In this document: positions 1 through 13,000 of the stretch, one piece after another
Layout of the letters: every line of letters starts with the position of its first letter
Numbering within the stretch: position 1 is the stretch's first letter
DNA from: Xenopus tropicalis
Lineage: Eukaryota; Chordata; Amphibia; Anura; Pipidae
Direction: 5' to 3'
DNA length: 64,000 nucleotides
NCBI RefSeq assembly: GCF_000004195.4
Contig: NC_030679.2
Coordinates: forward strand, 144,158,039 to 144,222,038
Made by a program: the position numbers and the translations under genes
The notes under the pieces: model-generated
Told to the model about the DNA's origin: nothing
The model's input: only the letters and a program-made list of their open reading frames with translations
Databases searched by the model: none

Positions 1-957
1 CAAGTTTTCATATATAGAGGGTGCTTACTGCCTGGGGCACTTCCATGCCATAGCCCTAAAGTCCACAGCACATAGAGTGACTCAGGCAGGAAATATAAGT
101 TGTCAAAATGCCCCTGCCTGTCACTGCTTCCCTTAGATGTAGGGGAGACATCTTTTTTTTTTTTTTTAATTATACCGGCCTTTGCATCGGGGGAGCCCGT
201 GGGGTGGGTAAGTGGGCAGGCTATAGTCAGGTCTGGCCTTTTGAGAGGTAATCCGTCAACAGAGAGGGTCAGGGAAGGGAGGGATCAGTAGGGTATTACC
301 AATTTACATTGCCAGAATATTTGTAATTCTGGGTAGAGCCGTAGGCTTTTACATTTAGTTTCCCATAAGCAGCACAGAGTAAAGGTCCAGGGTGGATCCT
401 TACTGCCATACTGCTGCTGAAGCTTTGGGACGGTATAGTAAAATATACAGAATTTATATTTTTTTTTTTAAGCTTTAGTTCCAAGTCCAAAAGAGGTAGC
501 TTGTAAGGTTCCACACTTTAGATGTCCCCCTTGGAACCTTTATTTGGTGTCTCTGTTGCTTTCACAGCAATGAGGGAAACATTATTCCATAGATCACAGC
601 ACTGTGCACTAAACACCGAACATTCAAATTACATACGAATATTAATCGATACATATTTCGGGGCCCTGGAAGAATGGAAAGGAAACAATTTTGCATTATT
701 TGGATGTGGTAAAGTCTCCCTCACTTTAGTGTGGATTGCACTCCCCCTATCTGGAAATGGATTCCCTTTTTGAGTCTCAAGCACCCTTTTGGGCCACCAA
801 GTTTCATGGTTTTTTTATTTGTCTGGAAACAATCTTTAATAGCTCTTTGCCAAAAAGATAATAGAAATAAATATAGTTTCTAGCTAATTAGTGCAGATAT
901 ATGTTTCGGGATGTAGGGGTATTAAAACCTATATTCCTAATGGTTAAACCTCTAGAG
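1..957. other. 5' flank of STAG3, no gene recognised
   Basis: This stretch lies upstream of the first STAG3 coding exon. I see no exon with family similarity on either strand and no tRNA. A T-run sits near 152-167. A non-coding first exon or the promoter of STAG3 may lie here or before the window, but the sequence does not settle this. Confidence 0.5.
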
Positions 958-1243
958 CAGTGATCCCCAACCAGTGGCTCAGGGGCAACATGTTGCTCTC
1001 AGTGCCCCCAAACCAGGGAGTTATATTTGAATTCCTGACTTGGGGGCAAGTTTTGGTTGAATAAAAACAAGATTTCCTACCAAATAAAGCCCCCTGTAAG
1101 CTGATAGGGTGCATAGAGGCTGCCTAATAGCCAATCACAGCCCTTATTTGGCTCCTCCATGAACTTTTATGGTGCTTGTGTTGCTCCCCAAGTCTTTTTA
1201 CATTTGACTGTGGCTCATGAGTAAGAAAGGTTGGGGACCCCTG
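958..1243. mobile_element. hAT-like MITE with 8-bp target duplication
   Basis: The element begins CAGTGATCCCCAACC and ends GGTTGGGGACCCCTG, imperfect inverted ends typical of hAT non-autonomous elements. It is flanked by a perfect 8-bp duplication CTCTAGAG (950-957 and 1244-1251). An 8-bp target duplication is the hAT hallmark. It lies about 50 bp before the splice acceptor of STAG3 coding exon 1. A related copy lies at 38994-39247. Confidence 0.85.
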
Positions 1244-1302
1244 CTCTAGAGAATGGACACTGTAGGCAAAGTATCATGTCTGTGTGCTTATTTTCTTCCC
1301 AG

Positions 1303-4078
1303 GATGCATCACTCACACCAGAAATCCTCCTCAGTTATGTCTGCTCATGGCTCCTCTTCAATAGAGAATTCTCCGCACCCCAAATACAGCGGTTCCTCTC
1401 CTGAAGGCGGAGCACCTTACCTGACACCCTCCAGTGTCGCTTCCGAAGGGCCTGTGTCTCAGTTGGCATCAGAACAAAGAGGCCTCGACGAGACACCGAC
1501 AGTACTGTGAGGAAATATTGATTATGTATATTTGAGTGTGCGTTTTAATACTCAAGGTAGCTTATACAAGTATATTTGTTTTCCAGCATAACTCATAAGT
1601 TTTAGCCCCTTGCTAATGAATATGGTGGGAATGGCTCTTTCAGACCAGTACACAACAGACCACTTGGGGAAACTGGGACATTGTTTTGATAAGTTTCGTT
1701 TCTGAGAAACCTATTGGTAACCTATTGTTCCTAGGGATATAGTCACCGAGACTGATGAGTCCATATCCGACGAAGGAAGCGATTTTGAGGAAACTTTGAG
1801 TAAAAGACCCCGGAGAGCATCACCGGGAGAAACTGTGGTGAGTGATACGAATATTTATATTGGGTTTTGTTTGTGTTTTATTTATGTCAGGGTTGCCATG
1901 TTCTGTATTTTGCTTATTACCCAGCACGCACTGAAGGATTCATTTGTCTCTGTTTCTTTGTATCTGCAGGCAGCTAAACGTCCCAGGATTGCAGAGGAAA
2001 CGGTGTGCGCCAAGGACTTGTTTGAGGCAATTAGAATGGGCAGGAGTGCCATGCACGTAAGATATAGTAATGTTATAATAATGTGGTTCGTTCATAGTAA
2101 GGACAAATAAATCTCAGATAGAAGTATCTAATAGAAAAGTCTAAAGCAAGTGGACTTCCTGAGGAGTCTGGGTATTCTTGTCTACGAGCTGCTTCTTCTG
2201 AATTACCCAACCTCTACACCTTCAACAAGCTCCTGCTTTATTCTAACCATAACATCTCTACTCTAAAGCAACTGGAATTGCTGAGCCATCTTGAAAACAT
2301 TTCCCCTCATTCAAGTTGCATAAGTTGAGCCACTTGATTACTCAGCAGGTCCCGTTGCTTTGGCATTACTGGATGCTAAGTATCATGGCCTGGGTGAATG
2401 AAAATCTTTAAAGATATCTTAGTTGTGTCTCTGCTTGCCCATTGCAGGTACTGGTTGACGATTGGTTGGATAGTTACAAACAGGATCGTGAGGCGGCTCT
2501 GTTAGAACTGATCAATTTCCTCATGCTGGCGTGTGGCTGTAATGGTGAGTGCAGAGAGTGGTTGGTGGTTGTTTTCTGCGTGGTTATCTATATTATAGCA
2601 TTATTAACTGATGTGGGAAAACATGATTTTTTTCAAAACCCATCATTTAATAGAGCTTCTCCAGCAGAATCCTGCATTGTAATGTTTTTCCCATGGGGCT
2701 AGCCATGTTCTTCATTTCCCAGGGTGCCACAGCCATGTGACCTGTGCTCTGATAAACTTCACTCACACTTTACTGCTGCGCTGCAAGTTGGAGTGATATC
2801 CCCCCCAGCAGCCGATCAGCAGAACAATGGGAAGGGAGCAAGATAGCAGCTCCCAGTAGGTATCAGAATAGCACTCAATAGTAAGAAATCCAAGTCCGCT
2901 TGGGACTCCTCCAGTTACATGGGAGTAGGAGAAACAATAGGTTAGCTGACAGCAGTTCTAATATGTAGCGCTGGCTCCTTCTGAAAGCTCAGACTCAGGC
3001 ACACTTTACTGCTGCGCTGCAAGTTGGAGTGATATCCCCCCCTCAACAATAGGTTAGCTGAAAGCAGTTCTAATGTGTAGCGCTGGCTGAAAGCTCAGAC
3101 TCAGGCACAATGCACTGAGATGGCGCCTACACACCAATATTACAGTTACAAATACATTTGTTGGTTCAAGAATAAAAGATTAAATGGCAGAGGGAATTAT
3201 TTGCTGTGTAACAGTGTTATTTAGAAATAAAAAGTACCCCACATATCGTGACAGAATCCCTTTAATGTCCCTGTAATTCCCAGTAGCCTCACAGCGGGAG
3301 GTAAGGAATGATTTCCTTTATTGCCAAACACACTGTAACAAAATCTCACATTTTATTTCTCCCCCATGCCAGGTGTGGTCACTCTGGAAATGCTGGAAAA
3401 CATGCAGAATTCTGACATCATTCGCAAGATGACAATGGAGTTTAACGAGGTCAGAATGAAAGATCACCCTGAAGAGGAGGATTTAATTGCTTTTTTGCTG
3501 CTAATAAGCTCGGTTGCAGCTGGGCTCTGCTACTGCTGGGGGGGCAGGACCGGCTCTCTGCTCCCTTCTGTCTGGCACCCTGCGCTGAAATAGACAAACC
3601 TGTCACCCTGATGGATATTTAGTCAATAAAATGATGAACTTCTGCGTGCCTTTTAGCTGCTGGCTTGCCTTATGCCCTCATTATGTGCACATTTGTATGT
3701 TACCCATTGACCCTGCATAAATGTATAATCTTCTGCCTATGTAAACCTGCAAGCTCACTTCTGCAGTGACAGTTGTTTCCATTGCCCCATAGTCCTTTTC
3801 TATTTCTAATCTCTGTTTAACAATGCACATATTCTGTGTGTGTCTTTATGGTTTTCCTTTCTTCTGCCTGCAGGAAACCCCAGATTACCCGTTGCTCTTA
3901 AGCACCAAGCCTTGGAAGAAATTTCATGCTAATTTTGGGGATTTCTTTAAAGTTCTGGTAAACAGATGTCAGTACAACATCATATATGATGAGCTTCTTA
4001 TGGACGCACTCATCTCTCTGCTCACGGGGCTGTCGGATTCTCAAGTCCGTGCATTTCGCCATACCAGCACATTTGCAG
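1303..4078 (+). CDS. stag3: STAG3 coding exons 1-6 (N-terminal tail and STAG domain)
   Basis: Exons: 1303-1506, 1735-1837, 1970-2056, 2448-2544, 3373-3449, 3874-4078 (residues about 1-257). Exons 1-2 encode a Ser-rich, then acidic tail ([15 protein letters not shown]), with a basic KRPRR stretch that could be a nuclear signal. From exon 4 the conserved STAG core begins ([20 protein letters not shown], then a Cys-rich CGCNG). Exon 5 carries [11 protein letters not shown]. Exon 6 carries the most conserved block, [19 protein letters not shown]. Each acceptor is a pyrimidine tract plus AG, and the phases fit exactly (for example the split Gly between exons 4 and 5). Confidence 0.93.
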
Positions 4079-7000
4079 GTAAAAGTCCCACCTGAGTACA
4101 GGTGTGGGATCCAAAATATGGGAAGACCATCTCCCATAGACTCCATCATAAGCAAATAATTCAAATTTTTTAAATTGATTTCCTTTTTCTGTAATAATAA
4201 AACAGTACCTGTACTTGATCCCAACTAAGATATAATTACCCCTTATTGGGGCAGAACAGCCCTATTGGGTTTATTTAATGGTTAAATGATTCCCTTTTCT
4301 CTGTAATAATAAAACAGTACCTGTACTTGATCCCAACTAAGATATAATTACCCCTTATTGGGGCAGAACAGCCCTATTGGGTTTATTTCATGGTTAAATG
4401 ATTCCCTTTTCTCTGTAATAATAAAAAAACTGCACCTGTACTTGATCCCACCTAAGATATAATTACCCCTTATTGGGGCAGAACAGCCCTATTGGGTTTA
4501 TTTCATGGTTGAATGATTCCCTTTTCTCTGTAATAATAAAACAGTACCTGTACTTGATCCCAACTAAGATATAATTACCCCTTATTGGGGGCAGAACAGC
4601 CCTATTGGGTTTATTTAATGGTTAAATGAATCCCTTTTCTCTGTAATAATAAAACAGTACCTGTACTTGATCCCAACTAAGATATAATTACCCCTTATTG
4701 GGGCAGAACAGCCCTATTGGGTTTATTTCATGGTTAAATGATTCCCTTTTCTCTGTAATAATAAAACAGTACCTGTACTTGATCCCAACTAAGATATAAT
4801 TACCCCTTATTGGGGGCAGAACAGCCCTATTGGGTTTATTTCATGGTTAAATGATTCCCTTTTCTCTGTAATAATAAAACAGTACCTGTACTTGATCCCA
4901 ACTAAGATATAATTACCCCTTATTGGGGGCAGAACAGCCCTATTGGGTTTATTTCATGGTTAAATGATTCCCTTTTCTCTGTAATAATAAAACAGTACCT
5001 GTACTTGATCCCAACTAAGATATAATTACCCCTTATTGGGGCAGAACAGCCCTATTGGGTTTATTTCATGGTTAAATGATTCCCTTTTCTCTGTAATAAT
5101 AAAACAGTACCTGTACTTGATCCCAACTAAGATACAATTACCCCTTATTGGGGGCAGAACAGCCCTATTGGGTTTATTTCATGGTTAAATTTCCCACACC
5201 TTGTGTCTCAACCCTTTCTCCTTGTAGATTGTAAGCTCTTTTGGGCAGGGCTCCCTTCCCCTAAGCTCTCTTGTAGATTGTAAGCTCTTTTGGGCAGGGC
5301 TTTCTTCACCTAAGCTCTCTTGTAGATTGTAAGCTCTTTTGGGCAGGGCTCCCTTCCCCTAAACTCTCTTGTAGATTGTAAGCTCTTTTGGGCAGGGCTC
5401 TCTTCACCTAAGCTCTCTTGTAGATTGTAAGCTCTTTTGGGCAGGGCTCCCTTCCCCTAAGCTCTCTTGTAGATTGTAAGCTCTTTTGGGCAGGGCTCTC
5501 TTCCCCTAAGCTCTCTTGTAGATTGTAAGCTCTTTTGGGCAGGGCTCCCTTCCCCTAAGCTCTCTTGTAGAGTGTAAGCTCTTTTGGGCAGGGCCCTCTT
5601 CACCTCTTGTATCGGTTATTGATTGCTTTATATGTTACTCTGTATGTCCAATGTATGAAACCCACTTATTGTACAGCGCTGCGGAATTTGTTGGCGCTTT
5701 ATAAATAAATGATAATAATAATAAATGATTCCCTTTTCTCTGTAATAATAAAACAGTACCTGTACTTGATCCCAACTAAGATATAATTACCCCTTATTGG
5801 GGGCAGAACAGCCCTATTGGGTTTATTTCATGGTTAAATGATTCCCTTTTCTCTGTAATAATAAAACAGTACCTGTACTTGATCCCAACTAAGATATAAT
5901 TACCCCTTATTGGGGGCAGAACAGCCCTATTGGGTTTATTTCATGGTTAAATGATTCCCTTTTCTCTGTAATAATAAAACAGTACCTGTACTTGATCCCA
6001 ACTAAGATATAATTACCCCTTATTGGGGGCAGAACAGCCCTATTGGGTTTATTTCATGGTTAAATGATTCCCTTTTCTCTGTAATAATAAAACAGTACCT
6101 GTACTTGATCCCAACTAAGATATAATTACCCCTTATTGGGGCAGAACAGCCCTATTGGGTTTATTTCATGGTTAAATGATTCCCTTTTCTCTGTAATAAT
6201 AAAACAGTACCTGTACTTGATCCCAACTAAGATACAATTACCCCTTATTGGGGGCAGAACAGCCCTATTGGGTTTATTTCATGGTTAAATTTCCCACACC
6301 TTGTGTCTCAACCCTTTCTCCTTGTAGATTGTAAGCTCTTTTGGGCAGGGCTCCCTTCCCCTAAGCTCTCTTGTAGATTGTAAGCTCTTTTGGGCAGGGC
6401 TTTCTTCACCTAAGCTCTCTTGTAGATTGTAAGCTCTTTTGGGCAGGGCTCCCTTCCCCTAAGCTCTCTTGTAGATTGTAAGCTCTTTTGGGCAGGGCTC
6501 CCTTCCCCTAAGCTCTCTTGTAGATTGTAAGCTCTTTTGGGCAGGGCTCTCTTCACCTAAGCTCTCTTGTAGATTGTAAGCTCTTTTGGGCAGGGCTCCC
6601 TTCCCCTAAGCTCTCTTGTAGATTGTAAGCTCTTTTGGGCAGGGCTCCCTTCCCCTAAGCTCTCTTGTAGAGTGTAAGCTCTTTTGGGCAGGGCCCTCTT
6701 CACCTCTTGTATCGGTTATTGATTGCTTTATATGTTACTCTGTATGTCCAATGTATGAAACCCACTTATTGTACAGCGCTGCGGAATTTGTTGGCGCTTT
6801 ATAAATAAATGATAATAATAATAAATGATTCCCTTTTCTCTGTAATAATAAAACAGTACCTGTACTTGATCCCAACTAAGATATAATTACCCCTTATTGG
6901 GGGCAGAACAGCCCTATTGGGTTTATTTCATGGTTAAATGATTCCCTTTTCTCTGTAATAATAAAACAGTACCTGTACTTGATCCCAACTAAGATATAAT

Positions 7001-10000
7001 TACCCCTTATTGGGGGCAGAACAGCCCTATTGGGTTTATTTCATGGTTAAATGATTCCCTTTTCTCTGTAATAATAAAAACAGTACCTGTACTTGATCCC
7101 AACTAAGATATAATTACCCCTTATTGGGGGCAGAACAGCCCTATTGGGTTTATTTCATGGTTAAATGATTCCCTTTTCTCTGTAATAATAAAACAGTACC
7201 TGTACTTGATCCCAACTAAGATATAATTACCCCTTATTGGGCAGAACAGCCCTATTGGGTTTATTTAATGGTTAAATGATTCCCTTTTCTCTGTAATAAT
7301 AAAACAGTACCTGTACTTGATCCCAACTAAGATATAATTACCCCTTATTGGGGGCAGAACAGCCCTATTAGGTTTATTTAATGGTTAAATGATTCCCTTT
7401 TCTCTGTAATAATAAAACAGTACCTGTACTTGATCCCAACTAAGATATAATTACCCCTTATTGGGGCAGAACAGCCCTATTGGGTTTATTTAATGGTTAA
7501 ATGATTCCCTTTTCTCTGTAATAATAAAACAGTACCTGTACTTGATCCCAACTAAGATATAATTACCCCTTATTGGGCCAGAACAGCCCTATTGGGTTTA
7601 TTTAATGGTTAAATGATTCCCTTTTCTCTGTAATAATAAAACAGTACCTGTACTTGATCCCAACTAAGATATAATTACCCCTTATTGGGGCAGAACAGTC
7701 CTATTGGGTTAATTTAATGGGTTTTTTTGGAGATCCAAATTACGGAAAGATCCCTTATCCGGAAAACCCCTGGTCCCGAGCTTTCTGGATAATAGATCCT
7801 ATACCTGTACTGTGAACATTAAACTAAAATATCCCACGGTAACCATTTAAAGGCTTTCAAACCAAAATTTGTTAAAAGGGTGGTCTACCTTCACATTAAC
7901 TTTTAGTATGTTATAGAATGAGCAATTCTTAGCAACCTTACAAAGGGTCTTACCTTCTTCTTTCAACTCTTTGCAGCTTTCAAATGGAGGTCACTGACCC
8001 CAGAAGCCGAAAATCTGTTGCTCTGTGAGGCTACAATTTTATTGTTATTGTTATATTTTATTACTTATCTTTTTATTCAGACCCTCTCCTATTCATATTC
8101 TAATGACTCACACAACTGCTTGATTGCTAGTGTCATTTGGCCCATAGCAACCAGATAGCTGCTAAAATAGATCAGCAGGGGGCGGGGCTTAGGGGACTGT
8201 TTCAAAGCATATTATTACATTAAAAATCATGAAAAGGCTGCACATTTGTTAACTGATGTATATGGCAAAGTTGCTTGAAATTATGTTTACTTTTCAAAAA
8301 GCTTAATATGGGTTGTGTTCCCCTTTAATTACTTGGTTGTATCATATTGTTCTGCCACGTGCTGCAGATACAGACTGACATAACGTCATTTGAACCAATC
8401 AATAGGCCACTGCTGTTTCCTATGCTCTTATTAATCAATGCCTTTTCATTTGCCCGGGGCAGTCAGACTTTGTAGCAATAACATGCATGATATATTGAAT
8501 AAATTGCAGCGTTGTATGTGATCAGGATCTAAATCCATGTTTCTTTGATCTTGAGGGTGGCACGTCAGATTAAAAAAATGGGCCAGCATGGATGAGAGAG
8601 AGAAAATTTTCTAGATCTAGGTTTATATAGTAGAAACAGAAGAATGTTAAGTGCTTGAAAGTTAAAATAAAGTAGCCCAGAAATTCATTGCAGGGCTGCC
8701 AATCTGTTAGGCACCGCCCCCCGGATACAATGGCTAAGCTTGGGCCCCTGGCCTGGGGCTAGTCTGCACTAAAACACTTTGCCTCTGCTTTATGGCTTTC
8801 ACTTTACTTGCCCTTTAATAAATCATAAACAATGGCAAAATTCTTGAACATTAATCAATAAGCTCCTTCTTTAACTCTTTTACTGCCAAGCACGTATGGC
8901 ATACGTGCTGGCAGTAAAAGGCCTTAAACGCCAACGACGTGTCCCATACGTCGTTGGTGTTTAAGGTCTTCTCTCTGCAGCGGCGGCATGTGCCGCCGCT
9001 GCAGAGTGTTTCTATCGATGACAGTCCCCCTGGGCAACATGCCAGGGGGGCTGTCATCAGGGTCCTGCGAGCCGATCGCTCGCAGGACCCTCCAGGAAGC
9101 AGCAGACGCGATCGCATCGCGTCTGCTGCTTCCTCCTTCTCCCCCAGCACCGGCGCGACTGAAGAGGAGGCGATCGGTCTTCAAGGACAGGTAAGGAGTA
9201 TTTTTTTTTTTTGCATTTACACACTTACACACACACTTACATACATTTATACACACTTACATACATTTACACACACTTACAGCACACATTTTAGCATTTT
9301 TTTTGTTTGTTTGTTTGATTTTTATTTTTTTTTTCATTTTTCACACTTTTATACACTTATTTACACTCATATACACACTTACACACTATCACACAACTTT
9401 TACACATGTACACACATGTATACACAAACACTTTTTTTTTTTTTTTTTTTTTTTCATTTTACCACTTTGTTTTTAGTTTCTTTTACCTAAAAACTGTTTA
9501 TTTTGACAGCGTGACTATTGGATCAGATATTCTGACCACTAATTACACTGTCATGTGACTTATTTTGTTGTTTCACTGATTTGCACAATTTTTGTGGTTT
9601 TATTGCATTTTTATCCCTGTATATGTGTTCCTAATCTGTTTTTAGCGTAGCTTTGCCAGGTGTAACTTTGGTGTACAAAAATAACTTTACCTATTTTGAA
9701 TTCATCAGAATGTGTACTTTCCAAAAATATATGGTTTTCTGGGGGTCTCTGTATAGTTAGGGGAGGTTACTGCACATAATACACTGACAGGGGGCTCTGT
9801 GTGCAAAAGCTGAGCTGGCAGGCGAGAAATCCTTATGCGCTATTTTCATTTTGGGTTCAGTACATACCGCAGACTTTGGTATATATATGCGTATTGGGCA
9901 TCAAACTGTTCAGTAGGCCTCTGTTGTTCCTATTTGGGGTGAGTTGCCTTTGTACGCAAGAAATTATGTGAGATAAATGTGGCAAATTGCAACATTTTTT

Positions 10001-13000
10001 GGCGATTTTCTGAAATGTCATAAAAACCAAAAACTTTAGGAAAGCTTTGCAGATTGGTACTTTGGTGTAGAAAGGACTCTTTACCCTTGTTGGATTTGTC
10101 AGGATGTGTACTTTCCAAAAATATATGGTTTTGTGGGGGTCACTGTATAGTTAGGGGAAGTTTTGGCACATAATACACTGACAGGGGGCTTTGTGTGCAA
10201 AAGCTGAGCTGGCAGGCGAGAAATCCTTATGCGCTATTTTCATTTTGGGTTCAGTATATACCGCAGACTTTGGTATATCTATGCGTATTGGGCATCAAAC
10301 TGTTCAGTAGACCATAGGTGTTCCTATTTGGGGTGATTTGCCTTTATCTGATCTTTATCAAGAAATTGTGAGAGATAAATGCGGCAAATTACAACATTTT
10401 TATGCGATTTTCGAAATGTCATATAAATCTGCAAACTTAGGAAAGCTTTACAGCTTGGTAATTTGAAGCAAGAAGAAATGTTTACCCATTATAGATTCGG
10501 GGGGATGTGTACTTTCCAAAAATATATGGCTTTCTGGGGTGAGCGTACTTTTTTGTAGCATTATCCCACATAAAGGATATAAATGTGTTGATTTTGCTGG
10601 AGCTGAAATGATAGATCATATGGGGGTATGTTCCCATTGGGGCCCCTACATGCCACATACTTAGGTAAACCTATACATATTGGGCATCAAACTGTTCAGT
10701 GGACCCCTGGGGTTCATATTTAGGGTGTTTTATCTTGGTACCTAATGCTATGTGGGAGATAAGATGCTGCAAAGTGGAAGCTTTGAGGGGATTTTTGGAA
10801 ATGTCATCAAAATTGCTAACTTTAGAAAAGCTGTGCGGCTTGGTACTTTGGAGTAGAAAGACACGGGTACCCATTATAGATTCGGGGGAATGTGTACTTT
10901 CCAAAAATATATGACTTTCTGGGGTGAGTGTACTTTTTACTAGCATTATCCCACATATAATGATGTAAATGTGTTGATTTTGCAGGAGCTGAAATGACAG
11001 AAATGACAGTTCATATGGGGTATGTTCACATTGGGGCCCCTACAGGCCACATACTTAGGTAAACCTATACATATTGGGCATCAAACTGTTCAGTGGACCC
11101 CTGGCGTTTATATTTAGGGGGGTTTATGTGGTTACTTTATGACCTGTAGGAGATAAGATACTATAGACTGGAAGCTTTGAAGCGATTTTTTAAAAAAATC
11201 ACAAATTTTGATAAAAACCAATAACTTTAGGAAAGCATTGCGACTTGATAGTTTGGAGTAGACAGACAGTTGTGTATTCCCCAGAATCTGTTCTTTCCAA
11301 AAATGTACAATTTTCTGGGATAAACCTTCTGTTAGTGTAATTGTTGCCCTTGAAATCTAAAGTATGCAGCTTTCTGGAGCAGTGCTTTGGGAATTTGGTA
11401 GGTACTGCTGGGAGTTTGTGATCTATACAAGTGACAAATCTCCATAAAACTATATATATTTGGTACTGGCACGTTCAGGAGACATGGGACTTTCCAAATC
11501 AGGTGTATATTCGTGCATAAAATAATTTTTGTTTCTAGTATATGTGATTATATTATGGAAAATTTGTTTTTTTTTGCATTTTTAGAAATTTAGAAGTCTA
11601 TATCTTGTTACAGAATTGGAATTACACAAAAATTCTACCATATTTTGAAAGCTTAGGTTGTTCTGAAAAAAACGATATATTGTTTTCCTGGGTAAACTAA
11701 AAGTCCCCCCGAGGAAAGGCCCCTAAAGTGAAACAGTGCAAAATGTTCAAAAACTGTCTTGCAATACAAGTTCCGCTTTGACCAAAACAGCTGGCAGTAA
11801 AAGGGTTAATGTTCTTCCCTGTACCCCCATTTTTATATCAAAGCTCTTGCTAAGGAATGAGTGGCCCTTACGAGTCCTGTACCCACCTTTTTAGTTTCTA
11901 AACTACATTTTTCAAGGCTTGTTTCTTCCATGCGTACTTCTGCTTCTCTCCTACCGATCTTCTTTACATGCCCTGTACTATCTTACCTTCTAAACCCTGC
12001 CTTTCTTCTCCTTTAAAGGGGAAAGGAAACATAATTTCAAGCAATTAATACATCAGTTAAAAAAATATGCTGCCTTTTCATGATGTTTAATGTAATATTA
12101 TGGTTTGGAACAGTTCCCTAGGCCCCGCCCCCTGTTCCCCTGCTGGTCTGGCTGACTACTTTGTAACAGTAGTTGACTCCCCTCAGCCTGCCTTCAGCCT
12201 GCATCCTCCCAATCCCACAATTCCCTGCTGCACACGTGATGTCAATAAGGAAAGGAACATCGCAGTGCATTGTGGGTTATGTAGTTCCTGCATGCTGCCT
12301 GTAAACTGTGGAGAAGTTGTTACAATTTGTAGTGTTTTAGTCCCTCCTCCCCTGCCAGGATTTCAAATGATGCAGAAAGAGAAGAACTGTTTTGCAGCTG
12401 GATTTCATCATATAAAAATTCTATTTATTCATACTTTTTGAAGTGATAAGCATATTAGGGGTTTCTGTGTTGTGTGGACAAATGTAGGTTCAGAAGCTGC
12501 AGTTCCCTTTTAAAACAATTAATATATTTTCTATGTAGTGGTTTTCTGCATGTTTTCTTTTTTCCTCCTTAGCCGTGAAGCTAATGAGCGGCCTGGTGAA
12601 GGTGGCATGGGATGTCAGTCATCATCTAAACACGACCAAGCGCCAGTTTGTTGTGGAACATGCAAAGAGCCCAGAGACGAGATCTCCAGAGAGACTGGAG
12701 GCCCTGTTGGCCAAGCAGAGAGGGGTGAGTGGTTTGTGGCAAAAAGGGCCACAGATTAGGTGGGCACACCTCCTTTCTTTATCTATGGGACCCATTCTTC
12801 GCTTTTCCTTCCTGCGAAAGCCGTAGCACCTTATTGGTTTATTTCATTCTTTTGTTAAAGAAACAGGGTCTTTCCACTCACTAGGATCTGTAATATATCA
12901 TCTTTAAAAGGGTTGTTCACTTTTCAATTAACTTTTAATAAGACATAGGCATTGATATTGTAAGGCAATTTGCAATTGGTTTTCATTCTTTATTTTTGTG

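Larger units (their letters stand above)
4097..7809. mobile_element. Repeat element with internal tandem array of a ~112-bp unit
   Basis: The outer ends are inverted versions of each other: TACAGGTGTGGGATC at the left and GATCCTATACCTGTA at the right. Copies elsewhere in the window also carry TTATCCGGAAA/TTTCCGGATAA motifs near their ends. Inside, a unit of about 110-113 bp (contains CTGTAATAATAAAACAGTAC and AGCCCTATTGGGTTTATT) is repeated about 22 times in three blocks (about 4186-5190, 5730-6285, 6826-7720). The blocks are separated by two near-identical spacers built from a 49-bp tandem unit. Copies differ mainly in the length of one G-run and in TAA/TCA choice. The element fills much of STAG3 intron 6. 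Confidence 0.85.

Noticed and set aside
4097..7809. CRISPR-like regular repeats
   Set aside because: The units are directly adjacent with no unique spacers and lie in a vertebrate intron. They are satellite DNA.
8939..9490. 183-codon frame over the hairpin array and simple repeats
   Set aside because: The peptide is read from palindromes followed by CA/T-rich simple sequence (Thr/His/Phe runs). There is no domain and no second copy.
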